Assembly: GCA_018714045.1 (NCBI GenBank)
Contig: DVNX01000078.1
Span: 1-35,939, forward strand
From: Candidatus Ornithoclostridium faecavium
GTDB lineage: Bacteria; Bacillota; Clostridia; Christensenellales; UBA3700
Direction of reading: 5' to 3'
DNA length: 35,939 nucleotides
Part shown: in pieces, positions 16,469 to 24,036 of the stretch
Layout of the letters: every line of letters begins with the position of its first letter
Numbering within the stretch: the first letter of the stretch is position 1
Translations under genes and position numbers: made by a program
Notes under the pieces: model-generated
What the model saw: the letters and a program-made list of their open reading frames with translations, nothing else
What the model was told of the DNA's origin: nothing
The model's database searches: none

Positions 16469-17818
16469 ATGTATTCCACCAACGAGATATTAGAAACCAT
16501 AAATATGGTGTCGCACCAGCACCTTGACGTAAGGACGATAACCCTGGGCGTCTCTCTTTTCGACTGCATTACAGACAGTCCGAAAAGAACGTGCGATAAG
16601 ATATACGACAAGCTGATGAAAAAGGCGGGAAATATCGTCAAGGTCGGCAACGATATAGCGGGCGAAATAGGCGTGCCTATCGTGAATAAGCGTATCGCCG
16701 TTACCCCGATAAGCCTGGTATCTGCTTCCAGCAAAGGACACCTCGAAATAATAAAGACTCTGGACAAAGTCGCCGACGAAACTGGCATAGATTTCTTGGG
16801 CGGCTACTCCGCACTCGTACATAAGGCGATGACGCCGTACGAAAAAGAGTTTCTTCTCAGTATCCCCGAAGCTCTTTCCACAACGAACAAGATCTGCTCT
16901 TCTGTAAACGTCGCTACGTCCAAAGCGGGCATAAATATGGACGCTGTAAAACTGATGGGCAAGATAGTAAAAGACTGCGCTTACCTCACCCGCGACAAGG
17001 ACAGCATTGCTTGCGCTAAACTCGTAGTGTTCGCGAACGCCGTCGAAGACAACCCGTTCATGGCGGGCGCATTCCTGGGCAGCGGCGAGGACGACGCGGT
17101 AGTAAACGTAGGCGTTTCGGGCCCCGGCGTAGTAAAAGTCGCACTCGAACAGGTCGACGGAGACCTTACCCAGATAGCAGAAGTCATAAAACAGACCGCC
17201 TTCAAGATAACACGCGTGGGTCAGCTGGTCGCGCGCGAAGCGGCTAACCGCCTGGGCGTAAGCTACGGCATTGTCGATCTTTCTCTCGCCCCGACCCCCG
17301 TCGTAGGCGACAGCGTAGCGCATATCCTCGAAGAAATAGGACTCGAAAGCGTGGGCGCTTGCGGCACTACCGCAACTCTCGCGCTTCTCAACGACGCGGT
17401 AAAGAAAGGCGGCATTATGGCAAGCAACCACGTCGGCGGACTTTCGGGAGCGTTTATACCCGTATCCGAGGACGCAGGTATGATAAAAGCCGCTGAAAAC
17501 GGACTGCTCTCACTCGAAAAACTCGAAGCGATGACAGCCGTATGCTCCGTCGGTCTCGACATGATAGCTATCCCCGGCGACGTTTCTCCCGAGATAATCT
17601 CCGCGCTCATCGCTGACGAGATCGCTATCGGCGTAGTAAACACAAAGACGACTGCCGTCAGAGTTATCCCCGTTTACGGCAAGAAAGAAGGCGAAACGGC
17701 TACATTCGGCGGACTCCTCGGCGAAGCTCCTGTCATGCCGATAAACCGCAGCGACCCGTCAAAGTTCGTCAACAGAGGCGGAAGAATACCTGCGCCGTTG
17801 CATAGCAATAAAAACTGA
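16469..17818 (+). CDS. PFL family protein (UPF0210/DUF711)
   Basis: A 449-aa protein of the UPF0210/DUF711 family, which has a pyruvate-formate-lyase-like barrel. Family signatures include [20 protein letters not shown] at the start, the [13 protein letters not shown] region, [19 protein letters not shown] text (here VHKAMTPYE), and a Gly-rich C-terminal region. It lacks the PFL radical Gly loop pattern and is not a formate lyase. Its biochemical role is unknown. It follows the ACT-domain gene with a GAGGCG site and ends the operon; the hairpin of the first array unit (17864-17891) lies 46 nt past its stop and could act as its terminator. Confidence 0.93.
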   Translation: MYSTNEILETINMVSHQHLDVRTITLGVSLFDCITDSPKRTCDKIYDKLMKKAGNIVKVGNDIAGEIGVPIVNKRIAVTPISLVSASSKGHLEIIKTLDKVADETGIDFLGGYSALVHKAMTPYEKEFLLSIPEALSTTNKICSSVNVATSKAGINMDAVKLMGKIVKDCAYLTRDKDSIACAKLVVFANAVEDNPFMAGAFLGSGEDDAVVNVGVSGPGVVKVALEQVDGDLTQIAEVIKQTAFKITRVGQLVAREAANRLGVSYGIVDLSLAPTPVVGDSVAHILEEIGLESVGACGTTATLALLNDAVKKGGIMASNHVGGLSGAFIPVSEDAGMIKAAENGLLSLEKLEAMTAVCSVGLDMIAIPGDVSPEIISALIADEIAIGVVNTKTTAVRVIPVYGKKEGETATFGGLLGEAPVMPINRSDPSKFVNRGGRIPAPLHSNKN

Positions 17819-17828
17819 CTCTTCGCTG

Positions 17829-18003
17829 TTAGCAAGGGGCACCAAAAATTTATCTGCTCAATCAAAGGACTGCTTGATAAGGCAGTCCTTTTCATATTCA
17901 CAGAATTTTTGTTTCCCCTTACTATATCCCCTCCAACAAAAAGTTTCGTCCTGACTCAACTTTTTGCAAGGTACTTTCGGCAAAAAGCGTAGTGCCGCTT
18001 CGC
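17829..18003 (+). repeat. Array unit 1
   Basis: Outer stem AAGGGG (17834-17839) with CCCCTT (17915-17920), and CAAAAATT (17843-17850) with AATTTTTG (17904-17911). Inner hairpin AAAGGACTGC (17864-17873) with GCAGTCCTTT (17882-17891). Hairpin 2 CAAAAAGTT (17937-17945) with AACTTTTTG (17958-17966). Hairpin 3 is cut short and runs into unit 2. The inner hairpin with its TTTTC tail is terminator-like for the PFL gene. Confidence 0.8.
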
Positions 18004-18182
18004 TTAGCAAGGGGCACCAAAATCACGACACTTAATCAAAGGGCTGTTCGCAAGGGCAGCCCTTTTCATATACGCTGTGATTTGTGTTTCCCCTTACTAT
18101 ATCCCCTCCGTGCTTCGACCTCACCCTACGGCTTTCGGTCTCATTAAGTACTTTTCACAAAAAGCGTGGTTTTTGTGAAAAG
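18004..18182 (+). repeat. Array unit 2
   Basis: Starts with TAGCAAGGGGCACC. Inner hairpin AAAGGGCTG (18038-18046) with CAGCCCTTT (18057-18065). The hairpin 2 position is replaced by unrelated sequence. Hairpin 3 has perfect 13-bp arms, 18151-18163 and 18170-18182, around GCGTGG; its core is TTCAC/GTGAA. Confidence 0.8.
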
Positions 18183-18283
18183 AGAAATAATTTGTTTTCC
18201 CTTACGGTATCCCTTCCGACAAAACGGCTCCCCCCAACTCGCCGTTTTGCAAGGTACTTTCGGCAAAAAGCGTGGTTACATTT
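18183..18283 (+). repeat. Array unit 2b (5'-truncated)
   Basis: Lacks the 5' arm and inner hairpin. Carries TTGTTTTCCCTTACGG, hairpin 2 CAAAACGGC (18220-18228) with GCCGTTTTG (18241-18249), and the 5' arm only of hairpin 3 before unit 3 begins. Confidence 0.75.
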
Positions 18284-18447
18284 CGCAAGGGACACCAAAA
18301 TTCTCACGTTAAATCAAAGCAAAAATTGCTTTTCATATACACTTGAATTTTGTTTTTCCTTACGGTATCCCTTCCGTACAAAAAGTTTCGCCCCGACTCA
18401 ACTTTTTGCAAAGTACTTTCGGCAAAAAGCGTGGTTTTTGCCGAAAG
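18284..18447 (+). repeat. Array unit 3 (most complete)
   Basis: Starts CGCAAGGGACACC. Inner hairpin AAAGCAA (18316-18322) with TTGCTTT (18326-18332). Hairpin 2 CAAAAAGTT (18379-18387) with AACTTTTTG (18400-18408). Hairpin 3 has perfect 13-bp arms, 18416-18428 and 18435-18447, with a TCGGC/GCCGA core. It differs from unit 2 in both arms, as expected for selected base pairing. Confidence 0.82.
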
Positions 18448-18495
18448 AAAAATAATTGATTTTATGCTATTAATATTATTATGGGAATAGTTGAT

Positions 18496-18515
18496 TTTAG
18501 GTCTTTTGACCTAAA
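18496..18515 (+). repeat. Short hairpin Y, copy 1
   Basis: TTTAGGTC (18496-18503), loop TTTT, GACCTAAA (18508-18515). The same arms recur at 18801-18820 with loop AAAA. Confidence 0.7.
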
Positions 18516-18524
18516 TGCTGACAA

Positions 18525-18665
18525 CACACTAAAATCACAACGTTCAATCAAACATGTTCGCTGTATTTTTGTTTTCCATCACGATATCCCTTTTGACAAA
18601 ACGTCTCCCCCCGACTCGCCGTTTTGCAAGGTACTTTTCATAAAAAGCGTCGTTTTTATGAAAAG
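18525..18665 (+). repeat. Array unit 4 (5' part decayed)
   Basis: The outer stem and inner hairpin are degraded. Hairpin 2 CAAAACG (18597-18603) with CGTTTTG (18620-18626) around a C-rich loop. Hairpin 3 has perfect 13-bp arms, 18634-18646 and 18653-18665, around GCGTCG with a TTCAT/ATGAA core. Confidence 0.75.
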
Positions 18666-18820
18666 CGATTTAATCGTGGTTTTTACCGAAAGGGATTAAG
18701 AAAGCATCTTTTTATTTCCAAGATTCTACCGAAAAAAGATATATGTTCTAAAGTATTTACCGTTATTTGTAGCTTTCCCATTATATTGGGAAAGACAGCT
18801 TTTAGGTCAAAAGACCTAAA
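18666..18820 (+). repeat. Repeat X copy 1 plus hairpin Y copy 2
   Basis: Follows unit 4 just as repeat X copy 2 follows unit 5. A 21-nt stretch (18748-18768) is identical to 19141-19161. Then comes a hairpin CTTTCCCA (18773-18780) with TGGGAAAG (18787-18794), and hairpin Y (18801-18820). Confidence 0.7.
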
Positions 18821-18896
18821 CACAGTTTTTACCAGAGAAATAGGCAAAATCGCCTCATTGAATCAAAGTGACAAATCGCTTTTCATATTTCTCTTT

Positions 18897-19060
18897 CGCA
18901 AGGGACACCAAAATTATTACGCTAAATCGAAACAATTAATCGGTTCTCATATACGCTTAAATTTTGTTTTCCCTTACGGTATCCCTTCCGACAAAACGGC
19001 TCCCCTTAACTCGACGTTTTGCAAGGTACTTTTCATAAAAAGCGTCGTTTTTATGAAAAG
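18897..19060 (+). repeat. Array unit 5
   Basis: Starts CGCAAGGGACACC. The inner hairpin is weak. Hairpin 2 CAAAACG (18992-18998) with CGTTTTG (19015-19021). Hairpin 3 has perfect 13-bp arms, 19029-19041 and 19048-19060, matching unit 4. Confidence 0.78.
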
Positions 19061-19200
19061 ATATATAATTTAATCGTGATTTTTGCCGAAAGGAAGAAAG
19101 CATCTATTTATTTTTAAAATTTTACCGAAAAAAATATGCGCTAAAGTATTTACCGTTATTTTGGGCTTTCCCGTTTTAATGGGAAATATAGATTTTTAAA
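19061..19200 (+). repeat. Repeat X copy 2
   Basis: Similar to 18666-18806 throughout. Includes the 21-nt identical block (19141-19161) and the hairpin TTTCCC (19167-19172) with GGGAAA (19181-19186). Units 4+X and 5+X look like a roughly 200-bp duplication about 400 bp apart. The following 19201-19450 is AT-rich leader sequence of the rubrerythrin gene in which I see no clear promoter or operator. Confidence 0.7.
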
Positions 19201-19462
19201 TATAGGTTTATAGATTTAGAAATAAAACAAAGTTTTCCGTGCCGAATTTTGAAAGGTATATCCGTTTATTAAAATCTTTCTTATTTTTTGAAAACAAATC
19301 ATAAATACATATTCAAAATAACTGTTCTGACTCTTTTATTTGTATTGATCAATATATAGAATCATAACTAAATTTAACGCCGCGCTTTTCATTAACGTTT
19401 TTTTGCAATATTAAGTTTTAATCTCTGTATTTAAGTCAATACTCATCCCGACGGAGGTAATT

Positions 19463-20059
19463 ATGCAACTCAAAGACAGCAAAACTTTTAAAAATCTTGC
19501 CCGCGCTTTTGCGGGAGAATGTATGGCAAAGGCGCGTTACGACTATATCGTATACGGCGCAAAGCAGGAAGGCTACTCTGAAATGGCAAAGATCATAAAG
19601 CAGGTAGCCAATCAGGAATTCCACCACTCCAGAATGTTCTACTCTTTCATTCAGACGGCAGACAAGAACGCTACGATAAATTCTGTGGAGATATGCGCGG
19701 AATACCCGTTTAAGGAAAAATGGAACCTTGTCGAAAACCTGAAATTTGCGGCAGAGGACGAAAACGAAGAAGCAACGAGGATCTACCCCGAGTTTGCGAA
19801 AGTAGCGCGCGAAGAAGGGTTCAAGGATATCGCGGGACTTTTCGAAAACGTTGTTCAGGTGGAGACCTGCCACAACAAACTGTTCACCGATCTTTACAAA
19901 CAGCTTTCTCAGGGCAAGCTGTACTGCCGCCCGACCGCGGTCAAATGGAAATGCGCGGACTGCGGATACGAAGCGACCTCGAAAGAGGCGTGGAAGGTCT
20001 GCCCTCTTTGCCAGGCAAAACAGGGAGCGGTCATGCTCAAGCTCAACGACAATAACTGA
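19463..20059 (+). CDS. rbr: Rubrerythrin
   Basis: Cytoplasmic non-haem diiron peroxidase that reduces hydrogen peroxide to water with electrons from rubredoxin-type carriers. Residues 1-150 are the ferritin-like four-helix bundle; visible ligands are Glu19, Glu52 and His55 (NQEFHH), with a further carboxylate region ENLKFAAEDENEE. Residues 162-190 are the rubredoxin domain with Cys164, 167, 180 and 183 (CADCG, CPLC). The 198-aa length is normal. ACGGAGGT lies before the ATG. It is monocistronic with its own terminator. It would work with the superoxide reductase encoded at 28 kb, which produces peroxide. Confidence 0.96.
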   Translation: MQLKDSKTFKNLARAFAGECMAKARYDYIVYGAKQEGYSEMAKIIKQVANQEFHHSRMFYSFIQTADKNATINSVEICAEYPFKEKWNLVENLKFAAEDENEEATRIYPEFAKVAREEGFKDIAGLFENVVQVETCHNKLFTDLYKQLSQGKLYCRPTAVKWKCADCGYEATSKEAWKVCPLCQAKQGAVMLKLNDNN

Positions 20060-20106
20060 TTTTTTTCATACCCGTGTGCGTTAAACACACTAATCCCCCT
20101 CACAAA

Positions 20107-20144
20107 CGACGGCGCAGGATAGCGCCGTCGCTTTCTTTTTTTTC
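20107..20144 (+). terminator. Intrinsic terminator after rubrerythrin
   Basis: CGACGGCGC (20107-20115) pairs perfectly with GCGCCGTCG (20122-20130) across 6 nt, followed by a T-rich run. The gap 20145-20360 then holds only an imperfect hairpin GCGGATA/TATCCGC (20225-20253) and no gene. Confidence 0.88.
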
Positions 20145-20365
20145 TACGATATTTTGTCTTGATCTGCCGACTGTAGAGCATTCGCCACAACAAACGCGAA
20201 ACCTTTACTCTTGCAACTACGCTCGCGGATAAGCATTAGCGCATACTATCCGCCCGTCGCTGTCAGAGCGGCGAGTTTCATTACGATAACAGAATAAAAG
20301 ACCTGCCCGATCGTTAAAAATTTGTTATTCATCCCGATTTTACAAATTTTTTAACTATATTCGCG

Positions 20366-20381
20366 TATAATATGCTATAAT
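20366..20381 (+). promoter_or_regulatory. Tandem -10 boxes of the large lipoprotein gene
   Basis: Two TATAAT words at 20366-20371 and 20376-20381 precede the ATG at 20391. No good -35 is visible. The leader would be only about 2-12 nt and lacks a ribosome site. Confidence 0.5.
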
Positions 20382-20390
20382 AAATATGTT

Positions 20391-21722
20391 ATGAAAAGGA
20401 AGACGCTGATTTTATCCTTTATACTTATCGTTTTTATCGTTTCCGTTCTGGCGGGGACGCTTGTCGGCTGCAGCAATATCAAAAGTCTTTTCGAAGTCAA
20501 CGCGACCAACCTTGCCGATTATGCGAATTTCACATACAGCAACGGCGACAACAAGATAAACTTTTCCCTTAAAGCTTCAGGCGAAGCGTGGGTAAAAATA
20601 TCGTGGGACAGCGCAGTCGTATTCAACGAGATCTTCCTGTACGAAAACGGCAACAACGTTACGGGTTTTGAAATTTACGTCAACAATGAGCTTGTCTCAT
20701 CTCAGGACGGCATCGGCAAAATGAGAAACGTATACGTCGGCACTACAACCGCTACGTCTGTCATGGTAAAGGTAACCTCCTGCAAAGGCACGTATAAACT
20801 CACCGATATCGGCATATACAACCTTTCCAGAAACAGAGATTTCCACTCTACCGCGTTCGTACGTCTCAACGAAGAAGGCGACCCGTTCAAAGACGTGGAT
20901 CTGTCTCTTATCAAAAACTATACAGATTATCTGATCTATCCGCTGGTCACTTTCGATTCAGAAGGCAATCTTAACGTAAACGGATCCGAGCTTGCAGAGG
21001 TAAGTCAGAAATTCCGCTCATTCAATCTGTCGGCAAAACTCAATCTTGTGATAATACCACGACCCGCAGAGGGCGAAAGCGATAACGACGTCCGTCACAA
21101 CGCGCTCAAAGATCATGCGGAAGATCTCGCGAAAAACATAGCAAGGCTCCTTAAAGGTTCGGGATTCGACGGCGCGGTACTGGGCTTCGATTTCTCTTTC
21201 GGAGAAAATCTGTTTGACTACGGCACGTACAACGAATTTATAGAAATACTGCGCGGAGAGATAATGTCTCCGTACGAAATAGGCGTCTTTATCAACCCTG
21301 ACGCGCTTATTTTCAATAAAACGGCAAAGAGACTGATAGACAATTTCTACGTCATTACTCCCAACCTGAACGACAACTCGAAGGGTACGTTCTCTGAGAC
21401 GGTGTGCGAGACGCTGGAGACGCTCAAGGACAGCGATCTGCCTCAGTCAAAAACGCATCTGACCATACCTTTCTACAGCTACGATAAAGAAAACGAGACG
21501 CTCTATAAATACTGTGACTACGCTGAAAAACTGGGCAAATACGGCAATACCATAACGCTTGACGACGGCGCTACCCTGCGCTTTGCGGGTTACACGTTCG
21601 TTAAAGATATGACTGCGTTCTGTTACGATTACGGCATAGCGGGTCTCTTGTCGGTATGTCCGCATTACGACGTCGAAGGAGATCTTTCACTCGCGTCCGC
21701 GATAAAAGAAGCGATGAGATAA
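20391..21722 (+). CDS. Large lipoprotein with discoidin-like and GH18-like domains
   Basis: A 443-aa surface lipoprotein. It has a type II signal peptide with lipobox LVGC and lipid-modified Cys27. Residues about 35-150 look like a discoidin (F5/8 type) beta sandwich (VKISWDSAVVFNEIFLYENG..). Residues 170-440 read like a TIM barrel related to GH18: DYLIYPLVTFDSEG, then FDGAVLGFDFSFGE where chitinases have DGxDxDxE, then IPFYSYDKENE and AGLLSVCPHYDVEGD at the end. The acid positions are not a clean match, so enzymatic activity is uncertain and binding is possible. No Shine-Dalgarno precedes the start. It stands alone between two terminators. Confidence 0.7.
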   Translation: MKRKTLILSFILIVFIVSVLAGTLVGCSNIKSLFEVNATNLADYANFTYSNGDNKINFSLKASGEAWVKISWDSAVVFNEIFLYENGNNVTGFEIYVNNELVSSQDGIGKMRNVYVGTTTATSVMVKVTSCKGTYKLTDIGIYNLSRNRDFHSTAFVRLNEEGDPFKDVDLSLIKNYTDYLIYPLVTFDSEGNLNVNGSELAEVSQKFRSFNLSAKLNLVIIPRPAEGESDNDVRHNALKDHAEDLAKNIARLLKGSGFDGAVLGFDFSFGENLFDYGTYNEFIEILRGEIMSPYEIGVFINPDALIFNKTAKRLIDNFYVITPNLNDNSKGTFSETVCETLETLKDSDLPQSKTHLTIPFYSYDKENETLYKYCDYAEKLGKYGNTITLDDGATLRFAGYTFVKDMTAFCYDYGIAGLLSVCPHYDVEGDLSLASAIKEAMR

Positions 21723-21740
21723 ACGGGGCTACCCGTAAAT

Positions 21741-21764
21741 GCGGAGCAAAAGCTCCGCTTTTTT
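21741..21764 (+). terminator. Intrinsic terminator after the large lipoprotein
   Basis: GCGGAGC (21741-21747), loop AAAA, GCTCCGC (21752-21758), then six T. A second perfect 9-bp hairpin, GTCGACGGC (21779-21787) with GCCGTCGAC (21795-21803), follows without a good T tract. The remaining 21804-22075 shows no gene. Confidence 0.88.
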
Positions 21765-22075
21765 CTTGTCTGAGCACAGTCGACGGCTGAATGCGCCGTC
21801 GACGGTTTTACGCTTCCCTGCGCGTCTTGTCAACGCTGAGCGCGCCTATAGCAACGGTTCGCGCGATTTAATCGTTTTAACTTGAAATCACATTCAAAGC
21901 TCTGCCCTGCCGCTCCCGCGCTACCGCCGTTTACAACGACGGCAACGGCTAAAAAAGCGCATCTTTAAATTCTGAGCAACGGAAACGGCATATATGTCTC
22001 TTAAAGAAGCTTTTTAAGCGCGATAGAGCAAGTTCGTTAAAAAAATATTGATCTAACGACTTTTTTTAAGTCAAA

Positions 22076-22104
22076 TTGACAATATCTTCCTTTTATTTTA
22101 TAAT
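22076..22104 (+). promoter_or_regulatory. Consensus sigma-A promoter of the Rnf operon
   Basis: TTGACA (22076-22081), a 17-nt spacer and TATAAT (22099-22104), a full match to both consensus hexamers. An imperfect palindrome GACTT/AAGTC (22058-22072) lies just upstream of the -35. The predicted leader is about 25 nt with GAAGG as ribosome site. Confidence 0.88.
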
Positions 22105-22136
22105 ATAACTATATTTCCGCGTGAAGGTTTTATTAT

Positions 22137-22670
22137 ATGGGTTTGGGTACGAGGAAGATCGCGGGCGTTTCTATGCTGCTCGCCATGAGTCTGATAGCTT
22201 TTATGCTTGAAAACTTTTTGCCGCCGATGTTTATCCCCGGCGCTAAGCTTGGCCTCGGCAACGCGTTTTCCATGTTAGCTCTCGTCCTCTACTCTCCCGC
22301 GGTCGCCGTTCTTTTAGTTGTCCTGCGCGTCGTTCTGGGCAACCTCATCATCGGATCTCTTTCTGCAATGATATTCGGTCTGTGCGCAGGCGCGGTAAGT
22401 ATAAGCGCGGCTATAATACTCTATAAATTCGCATTTCCCAAAATAAGTTTCGTCTGCATAAGCGTTTGTTCCGCGGTACTGCACAATGCGGTGCAATGCG
22501 TCGTTTTCTGCGCGGTATCGGGCACATGGCAGGCGATAGTATATCTGCCCTATCTTATACTGCTGGGCGCGCTGAGCGGGTTTGCCGTCGGCGCAGCCTG
22601 CGTACTGGTCGCAAAGCGTTTGCCGACGCGTATGTTCGCTAAGATGGGCGCAAACGTGAATACAAAATGA
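22137..22670 (+). CDS. Gx transporter / heptaprenyl diphosphate synthase component I family membrane protein
   Basis: A 177-aa membrane protein with about five hydrophobic helices. It has the family pattern MLENFLPPMFIPGAKLGLGNAF near residues 22-43 and a Gly-rich middle segment. The family (Hpre_diP_synt_I, now usually called Gx transporter) resembles ECF substrate-binding subunits; the old synthase name is probably misleading. It often sits beside rnf or flavin-transfer genes in Clostridia, and here it is the first gene of the Rnf transcript, 55 nt before rnfC. A role in supplying a flavin or quinone precursor is inference only. Confidence 0.85.
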   Translation: MGLGTRKIAGVSMLLAMSLIAFMLENFLPPMFIPGAKLGLGNAFSMLALVLYSPAVAVLLVVLRVVLGNLIIGSLSAMIFGLCAGAVSISAAIILYKFAFPKISFVCISVCSAVLHNAVQCVVFCAVSGTWQAIVYLPYLILLGALSGFAVGAACVLVAKRLPTRMFAKMGANVNTK

Positions 22671-22725
22671 CATCACCCGCGTAAACGGGAAAGCACTTGT
22701 TGCAAATAAAACATCGGAGGTAACT

Positions 22726-24027
22726 GTGAAAGCAAGAAACGGCAAGTTTTTCAGCCGCGGCGTACATTTCCGCGACATGAAATTCATCAGTAAGGACTGC
22801 CCTATACGTCGGCTGGAAGCGCCCGACGTGGCGTCGATAGCCGTGCAACAGCATATCGGTAAGCCCGCTGCCCCCGTCGTCGAAGTCGGCGATACGGTAA
22901 GATGCGGACAGCTGATCGCTAAAGCGGACGGATTTGTCAGCGCCAACATTTACAGCAGCGTTGCAGGAAACGTTATCGCGATAGAAAAGCGCGCCAATCC
23001 GCGCGGCGGACTGGACACGCATATCGTGATAAAACGCGACGAGAACGCGGACGATACGTTCGTTCCTCTTGAGCCTCTCAAGGAGAAGACGAAAGAAACG
23101 ATAATCGCGAGGATAGCCGAAGCGGGCATCGTAGGCATGGGCGGCGCCGGTTTCCCGACCTTTATCAAGCTGTCCCCCAAGACCCCCGTCGACACGCTCA
23201 TCATAAACGCGGCGGAATGCGAACCTTATCTTACCTGCGACTACCGCCTTATGATTGAAAAGACGGATGAGCTGGTACAGGGTTTCAGACTCATCGCTAA
23301 AGCACTGGGAGTAAGCCACATTATCGTCGGCGTTGAGAAGAACAAACCGGACGCTATCGCACTTTTCGAAAAATACGACGACCTGGACGTAGTCATTCTG
23401 CGCAAGCGCTACCCGATGGGAAGCGAAAAGCACCTCATCTACTGCTGTACGGGTCGCAGGGTTCAGCCGGGAAAACTGCCCGCGGACGCAGGTTGCGTAG
23501 TACAGAATATAGCGACTTCTTACGCGGTATACGAAGCGGTAGAGCTCAATAAACCGCTCTTCGAACGCGTGGTCACCGTATCCGGTCAATGCGTGGAAAA
23601 TCCCGCCAACCTCATCGTAAGATTCGGCACGAGTTTCGATTACATACTCGACAAATGCGGCGGCATAAAGGGCGATATCGGCATGATAATCGACGGCGGT
23701 CCGATGATGGGCGCGACGATGCTTTCGACCGATTACTACACCCGCAAGACGGACAGCGGTCTTCTGCTTCTTCCCAAATCCGAAGTTTCGCTGAAGAACC
23801 CGACCCCGTGCATAAGCTGCGGTTCGTGCGCGAGAGCGTGCCCGATGCACCTTATGCCTATGGATATAGATTTCTATACGCAGGCGGGCGACTATATAAT
23901 GGCGAGAGACCGCGGCGGCGTACTCAACTGCATAGAGTGCGGCTCATGCGCTTACGTCTGCCCCGCAAACCGCGCGATCGTCCAGAGCGTGCAGCTTTGC
24001 AAACAGAAATTAAGAGAGATGAAATAG
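22726..24027 (+). CDS. rnfC: Rnf complex subunit C
   Basis: Peripheral subunit that carries the NADH/NAD site of the ion-pumping ferredoxin:NAD oxidoreductase. The 433-aa protein has the NADH/FMN-binding GMGGAGFPT stretch near residue 140, the NAECEPYLTCDY segment typical of RnfC and NuoF-like folds, and two [4Fe-4S] motifs near the C-terminus, CISCGSCARACP and CIECGSCAYVCP. The start is GTG at 22726 with GGAGG 5 nt upstream. RnfC begins the CDGEAB order usual in clostridia. Confidence 0.96.
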   Translation: MKARNGKFFSRGVHFRDMKFISKDCPIRRLEAPDVASIAVQQHIGKPAAPVVEVGDTVRCGQLIAKADGFVSANIYSSVAGNVIAIEKRANPRGGLDTHIVIKRDENADDTFVPLEPLKEKTKETIIARIAEAGIVGMGGAGFPTFIKLSPKTPVDTLIINAAECEPYLTCDYRLMIEKTDELVQGFRLIAKALGVSHIIVGVEKNKPDAIALFEKYDDLDVVILRKRYPMGSEKHLIYCCTGRRVQPGKLPADAGCVVQNIATSYAVYEAVELNKPLFERVVTVSGQCVENPANLIVRFGTSFDYILDKCGGIKGDIGMIIDGGPMMGATMLSTDYYTRKTDSGLLLLPKSEVSLKNPTPCISCGSCARACPMHLMPMDIDFYTQAGDYIMARDRGGVLNCIECGSCAYVCPANRAIVQSVQLCKQKLREMK

Positions 24028-24036
24028 GAGGGAAAA

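Larger units (their letters stand above)
17829..19060. repeat. Array of structured, imperfect tandem repeat units with compensating hairpin arms
   Basis: The 1.6-kb gap between the PFL and rubrerythrin genes holds at least five related units, full or partial. A full unit contains in order: AAGGGGCACC or AAGGGACACC with CAAAAT as the 5' arm of a long stem; AATCAAAG with an inner hairpin; the matching arm ATTTTG..TTCCCTT; a conserved ACGGTATCCCTTCC; hairpin 2 (CAAAACGGC or CAAAAAGTT arms, loop about 12 nt rich in C); GCAAGGTA; and hairpin 3 with 13-bp arms around GCGTGG or GCGTCG. Arms change together between copies: hairpin 3 has TCGGC/GCCGA, TTCAC/GTGAA or TTCAT/ATGAA cores. The structure, not a protein, is conserved. 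Confidence 0.85.

Noticed and set aside
18084..18455. Open frame of 123 codons across array units 2-3
   Set aside because: It follows the repeats, has no ribosome site, has odd composition, and copies differ by paired arm changes rather than by codon-neutral changes. Repeat DNA, not a gene.
18481..19073. Open frames of 72 and 149 codons across units 4-5
   Set aside because: Same reasons: they arise from the AT-rich structured repeats and share fragments only because the repeats do.
17829..19200. CRISPR array
   Set aside because: Repeats are long, imperfect and hairpin-based with no regular unique spacers, and no cas genes are present.
19403..19431. Promoter TTGCAA-17-TGTATT before rubrerythrin
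   Set aside because: The -10 matches only 4 of 6 and the region is AT-rich, so chance matches are likely. No PerR-type box was found either.
22639..23850. 403-codon open frame opposite rnfC
   Set aside because: Antisense shadow of a clearly recognised gene.
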